A DNA stretch of 64,000 bases from Pseudoalteromonas gelatinilytica (GCF_001641615.1 NZ_LRRU01000022.1:124001-188000), one strand, 5' to 3'; shown: positions 10,880 through 19,850, counted from the stretch's first letter. A program made the numbers and translations. Notes: a model not told the origin generated them from the letters alone.

Positions 10880-11398
10880 GTGATTGATGCCGAAGGTTTT
10901 CGTGCCAATGTCGGAATTGTAATTTGCAATAATCAGGGACAAGTATTTTGGGCTCGTCGCTATGGTCAGCACTCTTGGCAATTTCCCCAAGGTGGTGTTG
11001 ATGACGGTGAAACAGCAGAGCAAACCATGTACAGAGAATTACACGAAGAAGTGGGCTTGCTTCCTGAAGACGTTGAGATCGTCGCAAGTTCTAAACATTG
11101 GTTACGCTATAAATTACCCAAACGTTTAATTCGCAGAGACTCAAGTCCTGTGTGTATTGGGCAAAAGCAAAAATGGTTTTTACTGAAACTTCGTTGTAAA
11201 GATGAAGATGTAAATTTACTTAAAACTCATCACCCCGAGTTTGATGATTGGCGATGGGTGAGTTATTGGTATCCGGTTAGGCAAGTTGTTTCGTTTAAGC
11301 GCGATGTATATCGTCGAGTAATGAAAGAGTTTGCTCCGTTTGCAATGCCGTTTAATAAACGAGAGCAACAAAAAGATCATTGGCGACAAAAACGATAA
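10880..11398 (+). CDS. rppH: RNA pyrophosphohydrolase RppH (NudH)
   Basis: Removes pyrophosphate from the 5' triphosphate end of mRNAs, triggering RNase E decay. GTG start with GAGG at 10869-10872, giving MIDAEGFRANVGIVICN, which aligns with E. coli RppH (MIDDDGYRPNVGIV). The Nudix box runs from G38 to L60, including E44 and the REL-HEE-VGL core with E53, E56 and E57. Length 172 aa is typical. A GATAAGGC / GCCTTATC hairpin spans its stop codon (11394-11411). ptsP follows after 33 bp, a conserved pairing. Confidence 0.95.
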   Translation: MIDAEGFRANVGIVICNNQGQVFWARRYGQHSWQFPQGGVDDGETAEQTMYRELHEEVGLLPEDVEIVASSKHWLRYKLPKRLIRRDSSPVCIGQKQKWFLLKLRCKDEDVNLLKTHHPEFDDWRWVSYWYPVRQVVSFKRDVYRRVMKEFAPFAMPFNKREQQKDHWRQKR

Positions 11399-11431
11399 GG
11401 CCTGCCTTATCTAAATTAAAGGAGCAGCATC

Positions 11432-13708
11432 ATGTTAGCCACGCTCAGGTCAATTGCTGAGGCAGTGTCGCAACAGGCGGACTTAAACAGTGCGCTAGGG
11501 TGTTTTGTGCAAATGGTAAAAGATGCCATGCAAACACAGTGCTGCTCGATTTATTTTGCAGATTACAGCCAAGACAACTTTGTATTGATGGCCACCCAAG
11601 GCCTAAACCCAGATGCAGTGGGTAAGTTTCGTATAGGCTTTACCGAAGGCCTCGTTGGTCTTGTTGCTCAGCGTGAAGAGCCCATTAATATTGCTTTTGC
11701 AAAGTCACACCCACGTTTTAAACTCTCACCTGAAGTTAATGAAGAAGGCTACAACGCGTTTTTGTCAGTGCCAGTTGTGCACCAGAAAAAGGTTTTAGGG
11801 GTTATTGTTGTTCAACAAAAACTAGCCCGTGTGTTTAGCCCTGACGAAGAGTCATTCTTAATTACGCTTTCAGCACAGCTGGCTTCTCAGTTAGCTCATG
11901 CCGAAATAAAAGAAATATTACGCGTTGATGAGTTTTCCCACCAAACCTCGGTACTTAAAGGGGTATCAAGTGCACCAGGTATTGCCATAGGCGAGGCCTT
12001 TGTGGTGATCCCTAAGCTCGACTTCAATTCGATTGAATTACAAAAAGATGACGATGTAGGCACACAGCGAAAACTATTCACACAAGCAGTCGCTGCAACG
12101 CGTAACGAGTTTAATACCTTATCGATGACGCTGAGTGACTCTATTCCACAAGAGGCGCTCGCGGTTTTCGATGTTTATCAGCAGTTACTTGACGCCAAAA
12201 GTCTTGGTCAAAATGTTGAAGCGCAATTACAACAGGGCTGGAATGCTAAAAGCGCACTGAAAATTGTTATTGAGAAATTAGTTACTCAATTCAATGCGAT
12301 GCAAGACCCTTATATTAAAGAGCGTGCCGTTGATGTTAAAGACATTGGTTTGCGTGTATTACACCATTTAGTGAATACCGAGCATGCGGCAAAGCCTTAC
12401 CCTAAAGACACTATTTTAATTGCCGGTACATTAACCCCTGCCATGCTTGCTGAAGTGCCAAAAGGGCACCTTGCTGGGGTCGTGAGTGTTAATGGTGCGG
12501 CAAATAGCCATGCTTCTATATTAACGCGTGCTATGGGGATCCCAGCAATTTGGGGTATTGAAGATGTGCCGCTATTGCAGTTTGAAGGTAAGCCGATGAT
12601 CTTAGACGCCTATTCTGGACGTTTATATATCTCGCCTTCGCAAATGCTGCAAGAGGAATACACTCAGCTTAAATTTCAAGAAGCATTATTGAACGACCGT
12701 TTTGTGGCAGAGCAAAACCTCGATGCAGTTACTAAAGATGGTGAACACATTAGTTTGTTACTTAATGCGGGCCTTGAATTAAATACTGAGCATGATAATA
12801 AGCCATTTTGCGATGGAGTTGGTCTTTATCGCACCGAAGCTTGGTTTATGCAAAAAGGCCAGTTTCCTTCACAGTCAGAACAAGAAAAGTGGTATCGCGA
12901 AGTGCTAACGAGTTATCACCCTAATCCTGTGGTGATGCGTACACTTGATATAGGTGGCGATAAGGTTTTAGATTACTTCAATATAACGGAAGAAAATCCA
13001 TTTTTAGGTTGGCGCGGTATTCGTGTGACCTTAGATCATCCTGAGCTATTTTTAGATCAACTCAAAGCAATGCTTAAAGCCAACATTGGTCTAGGTAATT
13101 TAAAAATTATGTTGCCAATGATCAGTGGCTCAGAGGAAGTAGATGAATCGTTAAAACTACTCGAACAAGCCTATTTTGAGTTAAGTGAGCAATACCCCGA
13201 ACAGGCAATAGAACGGCCAGAAATCGGGGTGATGTTAGAAGTCCCTTCGAGTGTATTTATGCTTGAAGAGTGGTCGCAAAAAGTCGATTTTTGTTCTGTG
13301 GGTAGTAACGATTTAACTCAGTATATGCTGGCTGTTGACCGTTCAAATGCCCGTGTTGCTGAGCTATTTAACCCTTATCACCCAAGTGTTCTTAGAGTGC
13401 TGTTAAAAATAGCACAAGAGTGTCAGCAACATGAGCTGCCATTTAGCTTGTGTGGCGAGTTAGGCGGCGACCCAGAAGGAGCACTATTGCTTATTGCGAT
13501 GGGGTATCGAAGCTTGAGTATGAACTATGCTTCGATTAGTAAAATTAAGTTTGTGCTTAGGCGACTAAATGTCAGTGATATGGAAAAGTTACTTGCAGAA
13601 TGCTTATTACAACCAACCGCAAAACATGTACTTAGGTTGACACGTAACTTTATGATCGAACATCAACTCGGTGAATTATTTTACACCCCAAGCCAAGGCC
13701 AATCATGA
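11432..13708 (+). CDS. ptsP: Phosphoenolpyruvate-protein phosphotransferase PtsP (enzyme I-Ntr)
   Basis: First kinase of the nitrogen phosphotransferase relay (PtsP to NPr to EIIA-Ntr). The 758 residues contain an N-terminal GAF domain (about 1-165), an enzyme-I N-terminal domain and swivelling His domain with phospho-His360 (ANSHASILTRAMGIP), and a C-terminal PEP-binding TIM barrel (GVGLYRTEAWFM, MRTLDIGGDK, SVGSNDLTQYMLAVDR, CGELGGDPEGA). The Shine-Dalgarno AAGGAG precedes ATG 11432. It is probably co-transcribed with rppH, as in E. coli. Confidence 0.95.
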   Translation: MLATLRSIAEAVSQQADLNSALGCFVQMVKDAMQTQCCSIYFADYSQDNFVLMATQGLNPDAVGKFRIGFTEGLVGLVAQREEPINIAFAKSHPRFKLSPEVNEEGYNAFLSVPVVHQKKVLGVIVVQQKLARVFSPDEESFLITLSAQLASQLAHAEIKEILRVDEFSHQTSVLKGVSSAPGIAIGEAFVVIPKLDFNSIELQKDDDVGTQRKLFTQAVAATRNEFNTLSMTLSDSIPQEALAVFDVYQQLLDAKSLGQNVEAQLQQGWNAKSALKIVIEKLVTQFNAMQDPYIKERAVDVKDIGLRVLHHLVNTEHAAKPYPKDTILIAGTLTPAMLAEVPKGHLAGVVSVNGAANSHASILTRAMGIPAIWGIEDVPLLQFEGKPMILDAYSGRLYISPSQMLQEEYTQLKFQEALLNDRFVAEQNLDAVTKDGEHISLLLNAGLELNTEHDNKPFCDGVGLYRTEAWFMQKGQFPSQSEQEKWYREVLTSYHPNPVVMRTLDIGGDKVLDYFNITEENPFLGWRGIRVTLDHPELFLDQLKAMLKANIGLGNLKIMLPMISGSEEVDESLKLLEQAYFELSEQYPEQAIERPEIGVMLEVPSSVFMLEEWSQKVDFCSVGSNDLTQYMLAVDRSNARVAELFNPYHPSVLRVLLKIAQECQQHELPFSLCGELGGDPEGALLLIAMGYRSLSMNYASISKIKFVLRRLNVSDMEKLLAECLLQPTAKHVLRLTRNFMIEHQLGELFYTPSQGQS

Positions 13709-13732
13709 GGGAAAATTGTGCTGTGAAGCTCC

Positions 13733-13997
13733 TATACCCAAACCACCTCAAGATGTAGAATTCAGCGTTTCACAGGTGCTTAATATCAAGGCGTTACTTT
13801 GCAACAATGGCAGTCCCTTTTAAGAAGTAACAACGATGAGAGTAAGTGCCTGTGAAACGCCCAAAGGGTTGGTTTAAAAGCGATTTATACTGCGTTATTG
13901 ATCTTAACAATAGAACCACTATTACTTGCAATCAATGCCTTGCCTAAATCGCTTTTAATTCCAACTGAAACTCGCATCTTGAGGTGGTTTGGGTATA
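13733..13997. mobile_element. MITE-like noncoding element with 23-bp terminal inverted repeats
   Basis: The 265-bp element has perfect 23-bp ends: 13733-13755 (beginning TATACCCAAACC) is the reverse complement of 13975-13997. Inside are further inverted pairs: GCGTTTCACAGG near 13774 against CCTGTGAAACGC near 13849, and AAGCGATTTA near 13878 against TAAATCGCTT near 13944. There is no reading frame of useful length. Ends flanked by TA suggest a TA target duplication. It fills the gap between ptsP and the permease, and its right end lies about 50 bp from the permease start. It is likely a MITE mobilised in trans, or a structured intergenic repeat. Confidence 0.7.
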
Positions 13998-14046
13998 TAT
14001 ATTAGTTTAGTATATGTATATAACAAATTGAATATATGAGTGTGCT

Positions 14047-14856
14047 ATGCATGACGTAATACTTTTAATGGTGTACTGCGCCATTTTGGGCAGTGTGGTT
14101 GGCTTTTTAGCTGGATTATTAGGCATTGGTGGCGGTCTTATCATCGTGCCAGTACTTAGTGCGCTATTAGTGTCGTTTAATGTTGCCGATCCAAGCCATG
14201 TATTAGTCATTGCGATAGCAACCTCGTTAGCATCCATTATTTTTACCTCGACTTCTTCAGCCCTTGCTCATCATCGCAATGCTAACGTGCCTTGGGAAAT
14301 TGCCCCGTGGGTTATGACTGGCGTTGGCCTTGGGGCCTTAATCAGTGGCTTTGCAGCAAGCTTTATCCCAGAGCAGCTACTGCGCTTTGTTTTTGCCGGT
14401 AGCGTGGTGTTTATCGCGCTCAGAATGGTGTTATCGACACGAAAAAAAGCAGCCAGTGAAAAGCCGCTTCCATCAGGGCCTATTCTTGGTTTTTTATGTG
14501 CCATAATGGGGGCGCTGTCAGGACTAATTGGTATTGGCGGCGGGGCGCTTATTGTGCCGCTACTGCATTATTTTTCTGTTGATATTAAAAAGGCCATTGG
14601 TTGTGCTGCTGCATGTGGTATTGTCATTGCCCTGTTCGGCTCGGTGGGTTACGTATCTGCCGGCTGGCAATTAACATCTTTCAGTGATGGATTTGCCGGA
14701 TTTGTGTATTTACCTGCGTTAGTAGGGATTGTGGTTACCTCGTCGCTCATTGCGCCAATAGGTGCCAAAGCCACGCACTATTTGCCTGTGGCAACAATAA
14801 AAAAAGTATTCGCGCTATTACTTGTCATAATTGCGCTTAAAATGGTGTTTAGTTAA
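14047..14856 (+). CDS. TauE/SafE family membrane permease (probable sulfite or organosulfonate exporter)
   Basis: Integral inner-membrane protein of 269 aa with about eight hydrophobic segments and two copies of the Gly-rich family motif: GLLGIGGGLIIVPVL near residue 27 and GLIGIGGGALIVPLL near 160. The family exports sulfite, sulfoacetate or similar anions; the actual substrate cannot be read from sequence. It sits immediately upstream of lgt (14 bp gap), a common arrangement in Alteromonadales and Vibrio. Its promoter must lie within or beside the repeat element that ends at 13997. Confidence 0.85.
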   Translation: MHDVILLMVYCAILGSVVGFLAGLLGIGGGLIIVPVLSALLVSFNVADPSHVLVIAIATSLASIIFTSTSSALAHHRNANVPWEIAPWVMTGVGLGALISGFAASFIPEQLLRFVFAGSVVFIALRMVLSTRKKAASEKPLPSGPILGFLCAIMGALSGLIGIGGGALIVPLLHYFSVDIKKAIGCAAACGIVIALFGSVGYVSAGWQLTSFSDGFAGFVYLPALVGIVVTSSLIAPIGAKATHYLPVATIKKVFALLLVIIALKMVFS

Positions 14857-14870
14857 AGGTTTTTATTTTT

Positions 14871-15674
14871 ATGGCTCTTCAATTTCCAGATATCGATCCG
14901 GTTATTTTTTCGGTAGGCCCGCTCAGCGTACGTTGGTACGGCTTAATGTATTTAATTGGTTTTGCTTTGGCGCTATGGCTTGCTAATCGTCAAGCAGAAA
15001 AACCAAATTCAGGTTGGACAAAAGAACAAGTCAGTGACTTGCTCTTTTACGGCATGCTCGGGGTGATACTCGGTGGTCGTATTGGCTATGTATTGTTTTA
15101 TCAGTTTAGTTACTTTATTGAAAACCCATTGTATTTGTTCAGAATTGACCAAGGTGGTATGTCGTTCCATGGTGGTACGCTAGGTGTAATCACCGCTATT
15201 GTGGTGTTTGCTTGGACACGTAAAAAGTCATTACTTGAAGTGGGTGATTTTGTAGTGCCACTCGTGCCGCTAGGCTTATTAGCAGGTCGCATTGGTAACT
15301 TTATTAATGGTGAACTATGGGGCCGAGTCACAGATGTGCCTTGGGCATTTATCTTCCCATCAGGTGGCCCAGAGCCGCGCCATCCTTCACAATTATACGA
15401 AGCCTTTTTAGAAGGCCTAGTGCTGTTTTTAATCTTACAATGGTTTATCAAAAAGCCACGTCCAGCGGGCAGTGTTGCAGGTGTGTTCTTACTCGGTTAT
15501 GGCGTATTCAGATTTACCGTAGAATACTTCCGTGAGCCAGATGCCCATTTAGGTTTATTTGCAGGCATAATTTCAATGGGGCAAATACTGTCATTGCCGA
15601 TGGTAATTGGTGGCCTTGGTTTGTTAATATGGGCCTATAAAAAGCCGCAACACAGCGTGGCAAGCAAAGCATAA
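14871..15674 (+). CDS. lgt: Prolipoprotein diacylglyceryl transferase
   Basis: Transfers diacylglycerol from phosphatidylglycerol to the lipobox Cys of prolipoproteins in the inner membrane; first step of lipoprotein maturation. The 267-aa polytopic protein has the signature GRIGNFINGELWGR near residue 140, VRWYGLMYLIGF near 22, HGGTLGV near 100 and HPSQLYEAFLEG near 170. It precedes thyA by 13 bp, the conserved lgt-thyA pair. The window contains many lipoproteins that depend on it (SPOR proteins, FlgO family, FlgP, FlgH). Confidence 0.96.
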   Translation: MALQFPDIDPVIFSVGPLSVRWYGLMYLIGFALALWLANRQAEKPNSGWTKEQVSDLLFYGMLGVILGGRIGYVLFYQFSYFIENPLYLFRIDQGGMSFHGGTLGVITAIVVFAWTRKKSLLEVGDFVVPLVPLGLLAGRIGNFINGELWGRVTDVPWAFIFPSGGPEPRHPSQLYEAFLEGLVLFLILQWFIKKPRPAGSVAGVFLLGYGVFRFTVEYFREPDAHLGLFAGIISMGQILSLPMVIGGLGLLIWAYKKPQHSVASKA

Positions 15675-15687
15675 CAAGAGCAAATCA

Positions 15688-16539
15688 ATGAAACAGTATT
15701 TAGATTTATGTCAGCGCATTGTTGACGAAGGTGTGTGGGTTGAGAACAAGCGCACAGGAACCAAATGTTTAACCGTTATAAATGCCGATCTTGAATATGA
15801 TGTGGCAAATAACAAGTTTCCGCTCATCACCACGCGTAAGAGCTTTTACAAAGCGGCGATAGCGGAGCTATTAGGTTATTTACGTGGTTACGACAGCGCT
15901 GCACAGTTTCGTGATATCGGCTGCATGACTTGGAATGCAAACGCAAACGAAAACAAAGCTTGGCTTGAAAACCCACATCGTCGTGGTGAAGATGATATGG
16001 GCCGTGTATATGGTGTGCAAGGCCGCAGTTGGCAACGCCCGGATGGCAGTCACCTTGATCAGTTAAAAAAAGTCATTGATAACTTATCTAATGGGATTGA
16101 TGACCGTGGTGAAATTGTGACTTTTTACAATCCGGGTGAGTTTGAACTAGGTTGTTTACGTCCTTGTATGCATACACACACCTTTTCATTACTGGGTGAT
16201 ACTTTATACTTAACATCATACCAACGTAGCTGCGATGTACCGCTAGGCTTAAACTTTAATCAAATTCAATGTTTTGTGTTACTTGCTTTAGTTGCACAAA
16301 TCACCGGGCATAAACCGGGTAAGGCATATCATAAAATAGCAAATGCGCATATTTATGAAAACCAACTTGAGTTGATGCGTGATGTGCAGCTCAAGCGTGA
16401 GCCATTCGCGTCACCAGAATTAAAAATAAACCCAAATATTAAATCACTAGAAGACATTGAAACCTGGGTTACAAAAGACGATTTTGAAGTAGTAGGTTAT
16501 CAGTGTCACGATGCAATTAAGTATCCGTTTTCAGTGTAA
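15688..16539 (+). CDS. thyA: Thymidylate synthase (long Vibrio-type ThyA)
   Basis: Methylates dUMP to dTMP with methylene-tetrahydrofolate. The 283 residues are longer than E. coli ThyA (264) and fit the Vibrio/Alteromonadales form. The nucleophile is Cys160 in CLRPCMHTH, followed by the dUMP-binding block QRSCDVPLGLNFN and AHIYENQLELM. The N-terminal RTGTKCLTVINADLEYD corresponds to the usual RTGT loop. ATG 15688 follows an AAGAG ribosome site. It is likely transcribed with lgt. Confidence 0.95.
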   Translation: MKQYLDLCQRIVDEGVWVENKRTGTKCLTVINADLEYDVANNKFPLITTRKSFYKAAIAELLGYLRGYDSAAQFRDIGCMTWNANANENKAWLENPHRRGEDDMGRVYGVQGRSWQRPDGSHLDQLKKVIDNLSNGIDDRGEIVTFYNPGEFELGCLRPCMHTHTFSLLGDTLYLTSYQRSCDVPLGLNFNQIQCFVLLALVAQITGHKPGKAYHKIANAHIYENQLELMRDVQLKREPFASPELKINPNIKSLEDIETWVTKDDFEVVGYQCHDAIKYPFSV

Positions 16540-16565
16540 CAACAATAAAATTTAAGGAGAAATCA

Positions 16566-17447
16566 ATGAAAGCAGTGATCCCAGTTGCTGGTCTTGGCAC
16601 GCGCATGTTACCTGCGACTAAAGCAATCCCTAAAGAAATGCTTCCTATTGTTGACCGACCGCTGATCCAGTACGTTGTAAATGAAGCAATTTCAGCAGGA
16701 ATTAAAGAAATTGTTTTAGTGACACATTCAAGTAAAAACTCAATTGAAAACCACTTTGATACCAGTTTTGAGTTAGAAGCAACGCTTGAAAAGCGTGTAA
16801 AGCGTCAGTTACTTGCAGAAGTACAATCAATCTGTCCGAAAGATGTAACAATTATTCATGTTCGCCAAGGTGAAGCGAAAGGCCTTGGTCATGCTATTAA
16901 TTGTGCTGCACCTATCATAGGTGATGAACCATTTGTTGTTATTTTACCTGATGTGATTATTGATGATGTGGCAAGCGACCTTAAAAAAGATAACTTAGCT
17001 GAAATGATCCAGCGTTTTGAAAACACCGGTGAGAGCCAAATCATGGTTGAACCTGTGCCACAAAGCGAAGTGGATAAATTTGGTGTCGTTGATTTAGGTG
17101 ATGTAAAAATTAATCAAGGTGAGAGCGCAGCTATTTTAAACATGATTGAAAAGCCTCCAGTTGATCAAGCTCCATCAAATCTAGCTGTTGTGGGTCGTTA
17201 TGTACTGAGCAAAAATATTTGGCCGTTACTTGCAAAAACCCCAGCAGGCGCTGGCGACGAAATCCAATTAACTGATGCCATTGCTATGCTAATGGAAAAA
17301 GAAATAGTTGATGCCTACTCAATGAAAGGCAAAAGCCATGACTGCGGCAGCAAAATTGGTTATTTAAAAGCTATTGTTGAATTTGCACTACGCCGTGATG
17401 AATTCAAAGACGAGCTTACAGACTTCATAAAGTCGCTGGTTAAATAA
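16566..17447 (+). CDS. galU: UTP-glucose-1-phosphate uridylyltransferase
   Basis: Makes UDP-glucose from UTP and glucose 1-phosphate for surface polysaccharides. 293 aa with the nucleotidyltransferase motif VAGLGTRMLPATKAIPKEML split across residues 6-25, VVILPDVIID for metal binding, and the C-terminal GKSHDCGSKIGYLKA. AAGGAG precedes ATG 16566. It is followed by a terminator, so it ends the TauE/lgt/thyA/galU run. Confidence 0.96.
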   Translation: MKAVIPVAGLGTRMLPATKAIPKEMLPIVDRPLIQYVVNEAISAGIKEIVLVTHSSKNSIENHFDTSFELEATLEKRVKRQLLAEVQSICPKDVTIIHVRQGEAKGLGHAINCAAPIIGDEPFVVILPDVIIDDVASDLKKDNLAEMIQRFENTGESQIMVEPVPQSEVDKFGVVDLGDVKINQGESAAILNMIEKPPVDQAPSNLAVVGRYVLSKNIWPLLAKTPAGAGDEIQLTDAIAMLMEKEIVDAYSMKGKSHDCGSKIGYLKAIVEFALRRDEFKDELTDFIKSLVK

Positions 17448-17478
17448 TCAATTCTAATTACCTAGTTGAAAATTATGT

Positions 17479-17507
17479 AAAAAAAGTGTCTATATGGCAC
17501 TTTTTTG
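17479..17507 (+). terminator. Intrinsic terminator after galU
   Basis: Stem AAAAAAGTG / CACTTTTTT with a nine-base loop and a T run, 32 bp after the galU stop. Confidence 0.85.
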
Positions 17508-17907
17508 TTATTTACATGATCCCCACAATTGTCGATTATTACCCAATAAAGGATTTTTCTGATATACCTAGCTCTTAACGCATTGTTAAGATTAAAGATC
17601 AGTGAGATGCTTATATATCCCTGTAGGATAGTTAAACTTAGCTATACTTATAAAAATACCTATGTAAAAACGGATTTTTATTGCTTTAGGTTGTCTAATA
17701 TGAAAACTTAAGTAGTAGGGTGTCATTAAGTTTTTATTGCAGTAAGTTAAGCACTGTACTGAAAATATTATAATAACAAATAATGTGTTAGAGTTTTCTT
17801 ATGCAACGTCTCAAATGATGTTTATGGCTTTTGTATAGGCAAGTGCTAACAGATAGACTTCTTTAAAAAGAAGCAAATTTTTAATGGTACGTTTAAGAAT
17901 CCTACTT
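17508..17907. other. AT-rich gap before the SPOR/pilus locus
   Basis: About 400 bp with no recognisable gene, riboswitch or clear promoter. A short hairpin (CTTCTT / AAGAAG at 17858-17873, followed by a T-rich stretch) lies just before the first possible start codon. A GG...GC pair at 17672-17684 resembles a sigma-54 site but has 9-bp instead of 10-bp spacing, so I do not call it. The first gene of the locus has no assigned promoter. Confidence 0.5.
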
Positions 17908-18444
17908 ATGAAATATTGCTCAAAACCTTTGCGTTACAGTATATGCCTATTGGTGTTATTGACTGTGTCTGGTTGCAGTAATAAGGCACTTCCAAATATC
18001 TCCTTTAACACGCTTTCTGTTTTCAATATTTTTCAGTACCTAAGTAATAATAAGGTAATGCAAAACTCATTCTTATTGGCACAAACCCAAAATGAACCTG
18101 TCAGTACAATGCTTGATCAAGCAGACACGTCGCAAGCATTGTCAAACGACTCTACAGACGTTGTGAAACCCGATTATGCATTTGCTCTACAGTTAGCATC
18201 GGTTAATTCTGAGCAAGGCCTTGCTTCAACATTAAAAAAAATGGCTAAACGAGCACCCAGTATTTTTCAGGGAAAACCGATACTCAATGTCGAAGTCGCA
18301 GATGTAAATGAGCATACCTATTATCGACTTAAATTTGGTGGCTATAAATATTTGAAGAATGCCAAAGCTGACTGTGAAGCGATTAAGCGACAAGGCATTG
18401 ATTGCTGGGTTAGCAACTACACTGACAACCGAATTTATTTCTAG
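17908..18444 (+). CDS. SPOR-domain lipoprotein 1
   Basis: Predicted lipoprotein of 178 aa. I chose ATG 17908 (MKYCSKPLRYSICLL) because it begins a compact signal peptide with lipobox VSGC; an in-frame ATG at 17884 would add eight residues and lies next to a terminator-like hairpin. After a variable linker, the C-terminus is a SPOR domain: FALQLASVN, YYRLKFGGYKY and DCEAIKRQGIDC, with a C-x9-C pair. SPOR domains bind glycan strands stripped of peptides. It is closely similar in layout to the protein at 24110-24712. It opens a same-strand run of nine genes around a chaperone-usher system. Its specific function is unknown. Confidence 0.75.
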   Translation: MKYCSKPLRYSICLLVLLTVSGCSNKALPNISFNTLSVFNIFQYLSNNKVMQNSFLLAQTQNEPVSTMLDQADTSQALSNDSTDVVKPDYAFALQLASVNSEQGLASTLKKMAKRAPSIFQGKPILNVEVADVNEHTYYRLKFGGYKYLKNAKADCEAIKRQGIDCWVSNYTDNRIYF

Positions 18445-18466
18445 CGTCAAATATTCGCGCTAAAGG

Positions 18467-18482
18467 TGGCATTTTTATTGCT
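18467..18482 (+). promoter_or_regulatory. Sigma-54 promoter motif upstream of SPOR lipoprotein 2
   Basis: TGGCAT-N5-TTGCT with the invariant GG and GC ten bases apart, ten of eleven consensus positions. The -12 element is 36 bp before the ATG, the same geometry as at flgF. It suggests RpoN-dependent, probably FlrC-activated expression. Confidence 0.7.
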
Positions 18483-18517
18483 ACCATTTAAGTCTGTTTT
18501 TTAGAATTGACGTCACC

Positions 18518-19126
18518 ATGCATTTTTCTATTTTTTCTAAATATCTATTGATAACCATCAGCTTAACTGCTTTAACAGCATGTATGATGAGCCAAGAGCA
18601 AACCCAGCCAGCTTATACTGAGCAGCAAGTACAGCAATTTGCTGCCGAGTGGCAAAACCAACAGCCGAGCATTGAGCGCCTTTCAGCCATGGAAAAAGAC
18701 CTTGCGTTGTTAATCGAAGTGCTGTCAGCTAATAGTGATTTAACCGTAAAGCCATCACAATTTGAGCCACAAAATGATGTGATTATTCATCAAAGCGAAC
18801 AAACGCAAGCGCAGCAAACATCATCAACAGATTCACTTGAGGCGATTATTGCAGCAAATAAAGCCGCTGAAGCGGGCGTGCAATTAGGTTTATATTTAAC
18901 GCCGAAAAAAGTTAGTTATCAGGTCTTAAAGCTCAAACGTGATTATCCTGCTGCTTTAAATGGCCTTGATTTTCGTTTTAAAACACGAGAGCAAAAAGGC
19001 GTAACCTTGTATGGATTAAGGGCTGGTCCATTTGAAAATTATACTCAGGCGACAGCATTTTGTGAGATAGCGAAAAGAATGGGGCAAACCTGTGTGACGG
19101 CACCATTTATTGGAGAGATGCTTTAA
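18518..19126 (+). CDS. SPOR-domain lipoprotein 2
   Basis: 202-aa predicted lipoprotein: signal peptide to lipobox LTAC at Cys22, then a Gln/Glu-rich helical segment (about 30-70), a low-complexity Gln/Ser linker and a C-terminal SPOR-like domain. That domain holds YQVLKLKRDYP, GVTLYGLRAGPFENY and FCEIAKRMGQTC, the last a C-x9-C pair shared with the other SPOR proteins of the locus. It is preceded by a sigma-54 motif and followed 111 bp later by the first fimbrial subunit gene with its own sigma-28 motif. It is expected in the periplasmic face of a membrane, bound to peptidoglycan. Function unknown. Confidence 0.7.
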   Translation: MHFSIFSKYLLITISLTALTACMMSQEQTQPAYTEQQVQQFAAEWQNQQPSIERLSAMEKDLALLIEVLSANSDLTVKPSQFEPQNDVIIHQSEQTQAQQTSSTDSLEAIIAANKAAEAGVQLGLYLTPKKVSYQVLKLKRDYPAALNGLDFRFKTREQKGVTLYGLRAGPFENYTQATAFCEIAKRMGQTCVTAPFIGEML

Positions 19127-19160
19127 GCATCTTTCCTCTTAAAAATTAGGTAATTAATCT

Positions 19161-19187
19161 TAAAGTATTTGTTCTAGTGGTCGATAA
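19161..19187 (+). promoter_or_regulatory. Sigma-28 (FliA) promoter motif upstream of the fimbrial genes
   Basis: TAAA-N15-GTCGATAA, one mismatch from TAAA-N15-GCCGATAA. The same pattern precedes flgM and two flagellins in this window. The -10 is about 50 bp before the first subunit ATG. A small hairpin AAATGGC-TTA-GCCATTT (19204-19220) sits in the leader. Confidence 0.7.
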
Positions 19188-19237
19188 AGCTTAAGATACA
19201 GAAAAATGGCTTAGCCATTTAATTATAAGGACTTAAT

Positions 19238-19831
19238 ATGAAATTACCTCTTTCTTTAATTGCATGCTCATTAGCATTTTCTGCTTTTTCTTCTTTCGCC
19301 ACTACAGAATCTTTCAGCGCCACAGTAAAGGTTCAAAACTCAGTTGTTTTAACAAAAGGAAATGATCTAGATTTTGGTACCATTCGTGCTGTAGCGGACC
19401 CTTTAGGTGTTGCACAAGCAGTTTTAACTATTAATCCAGAACCTGATGCAAGCCCTGTTTCGACAAGAATAGATTTATCTCCTGCGATTATTTCAATTAT
19501 AGAGCAAGGAGCACCAGCTTCATTTACGGTATCAGAGGCGGTGCCAAATGCGCGTTTGTCTATTACCGATCCAACAGCAAATACATTAGAGTCAAGTGGC
19601 CAAGGTTTAAATGAGCCTAACTTTATTGTTGATGGTTGGAGATATTTTATTACTTCTGGGCCAAATGCAAATGCTTATTACAATACAGCATCGCCAAACC
19701 TAACGGCTGATGCAGATGGCAGTGTTGAGTTTAACATTGGTGCTAATTTATCTACCGCAAATACAGAATCATCTGAACCCTATCGTGATACTGAATACAC
19801 TGGTACTTTCCAACTAGAAGTTGCCTACTAA
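19238..19831 (+). CDS. Fimbrial subunit 1 (DUF4402-like)
   Basis: Secreted 197-aa protein: signal peptide ending near SSFA, then mature ATTESFSATVKVQNSV. The LDFGTIRAV block near residue 45 and the alternating hydrophobic C-terminal strand GTFQLEVAY are typical of DUF4402/chaperone-usher pilins, which give an edge strand to the chaperone and then to the next subunit. It lies first in an operon with a second subunit, chaperone and usher, and is the likely major pilin because it is larger and nearest the promoter. AAGGA precedes the ATG. The family call is from motif and context. Confidence 0.75.
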   Translation: MKLPLSLIACSLAFSAFSSFATTESFSATVKVQNSVVLTKGNDLDFGTIRAVADPLGVAQAVLTINPEPDASPVSTRIDLSPAIISIIEQGAPASFTVSEAVPNARLSITDPTANTLESSGQGLNEPNFIVDGWRYFITSGPNANAYYNTASPNLTADADGSVEFNIGANLSTANTESSEPYRDTEYTGTFQLEVAY

Positions 19832-19850
19832 TATTTCTAGGTAATTTATC

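Noticed and set aside
17671..17685. Sigma-54 promoter for SPOR lipoprotein 1
   Set aside because: GG and GC are nine, not ten, bases apart, and the site is 220 bp from the gene.
17508..17907. c-di-GMP (GEMM) riboswitch before the SPOR/pilus locus
   Set aside because: I looked for the conserved GEMM core and did not find it.
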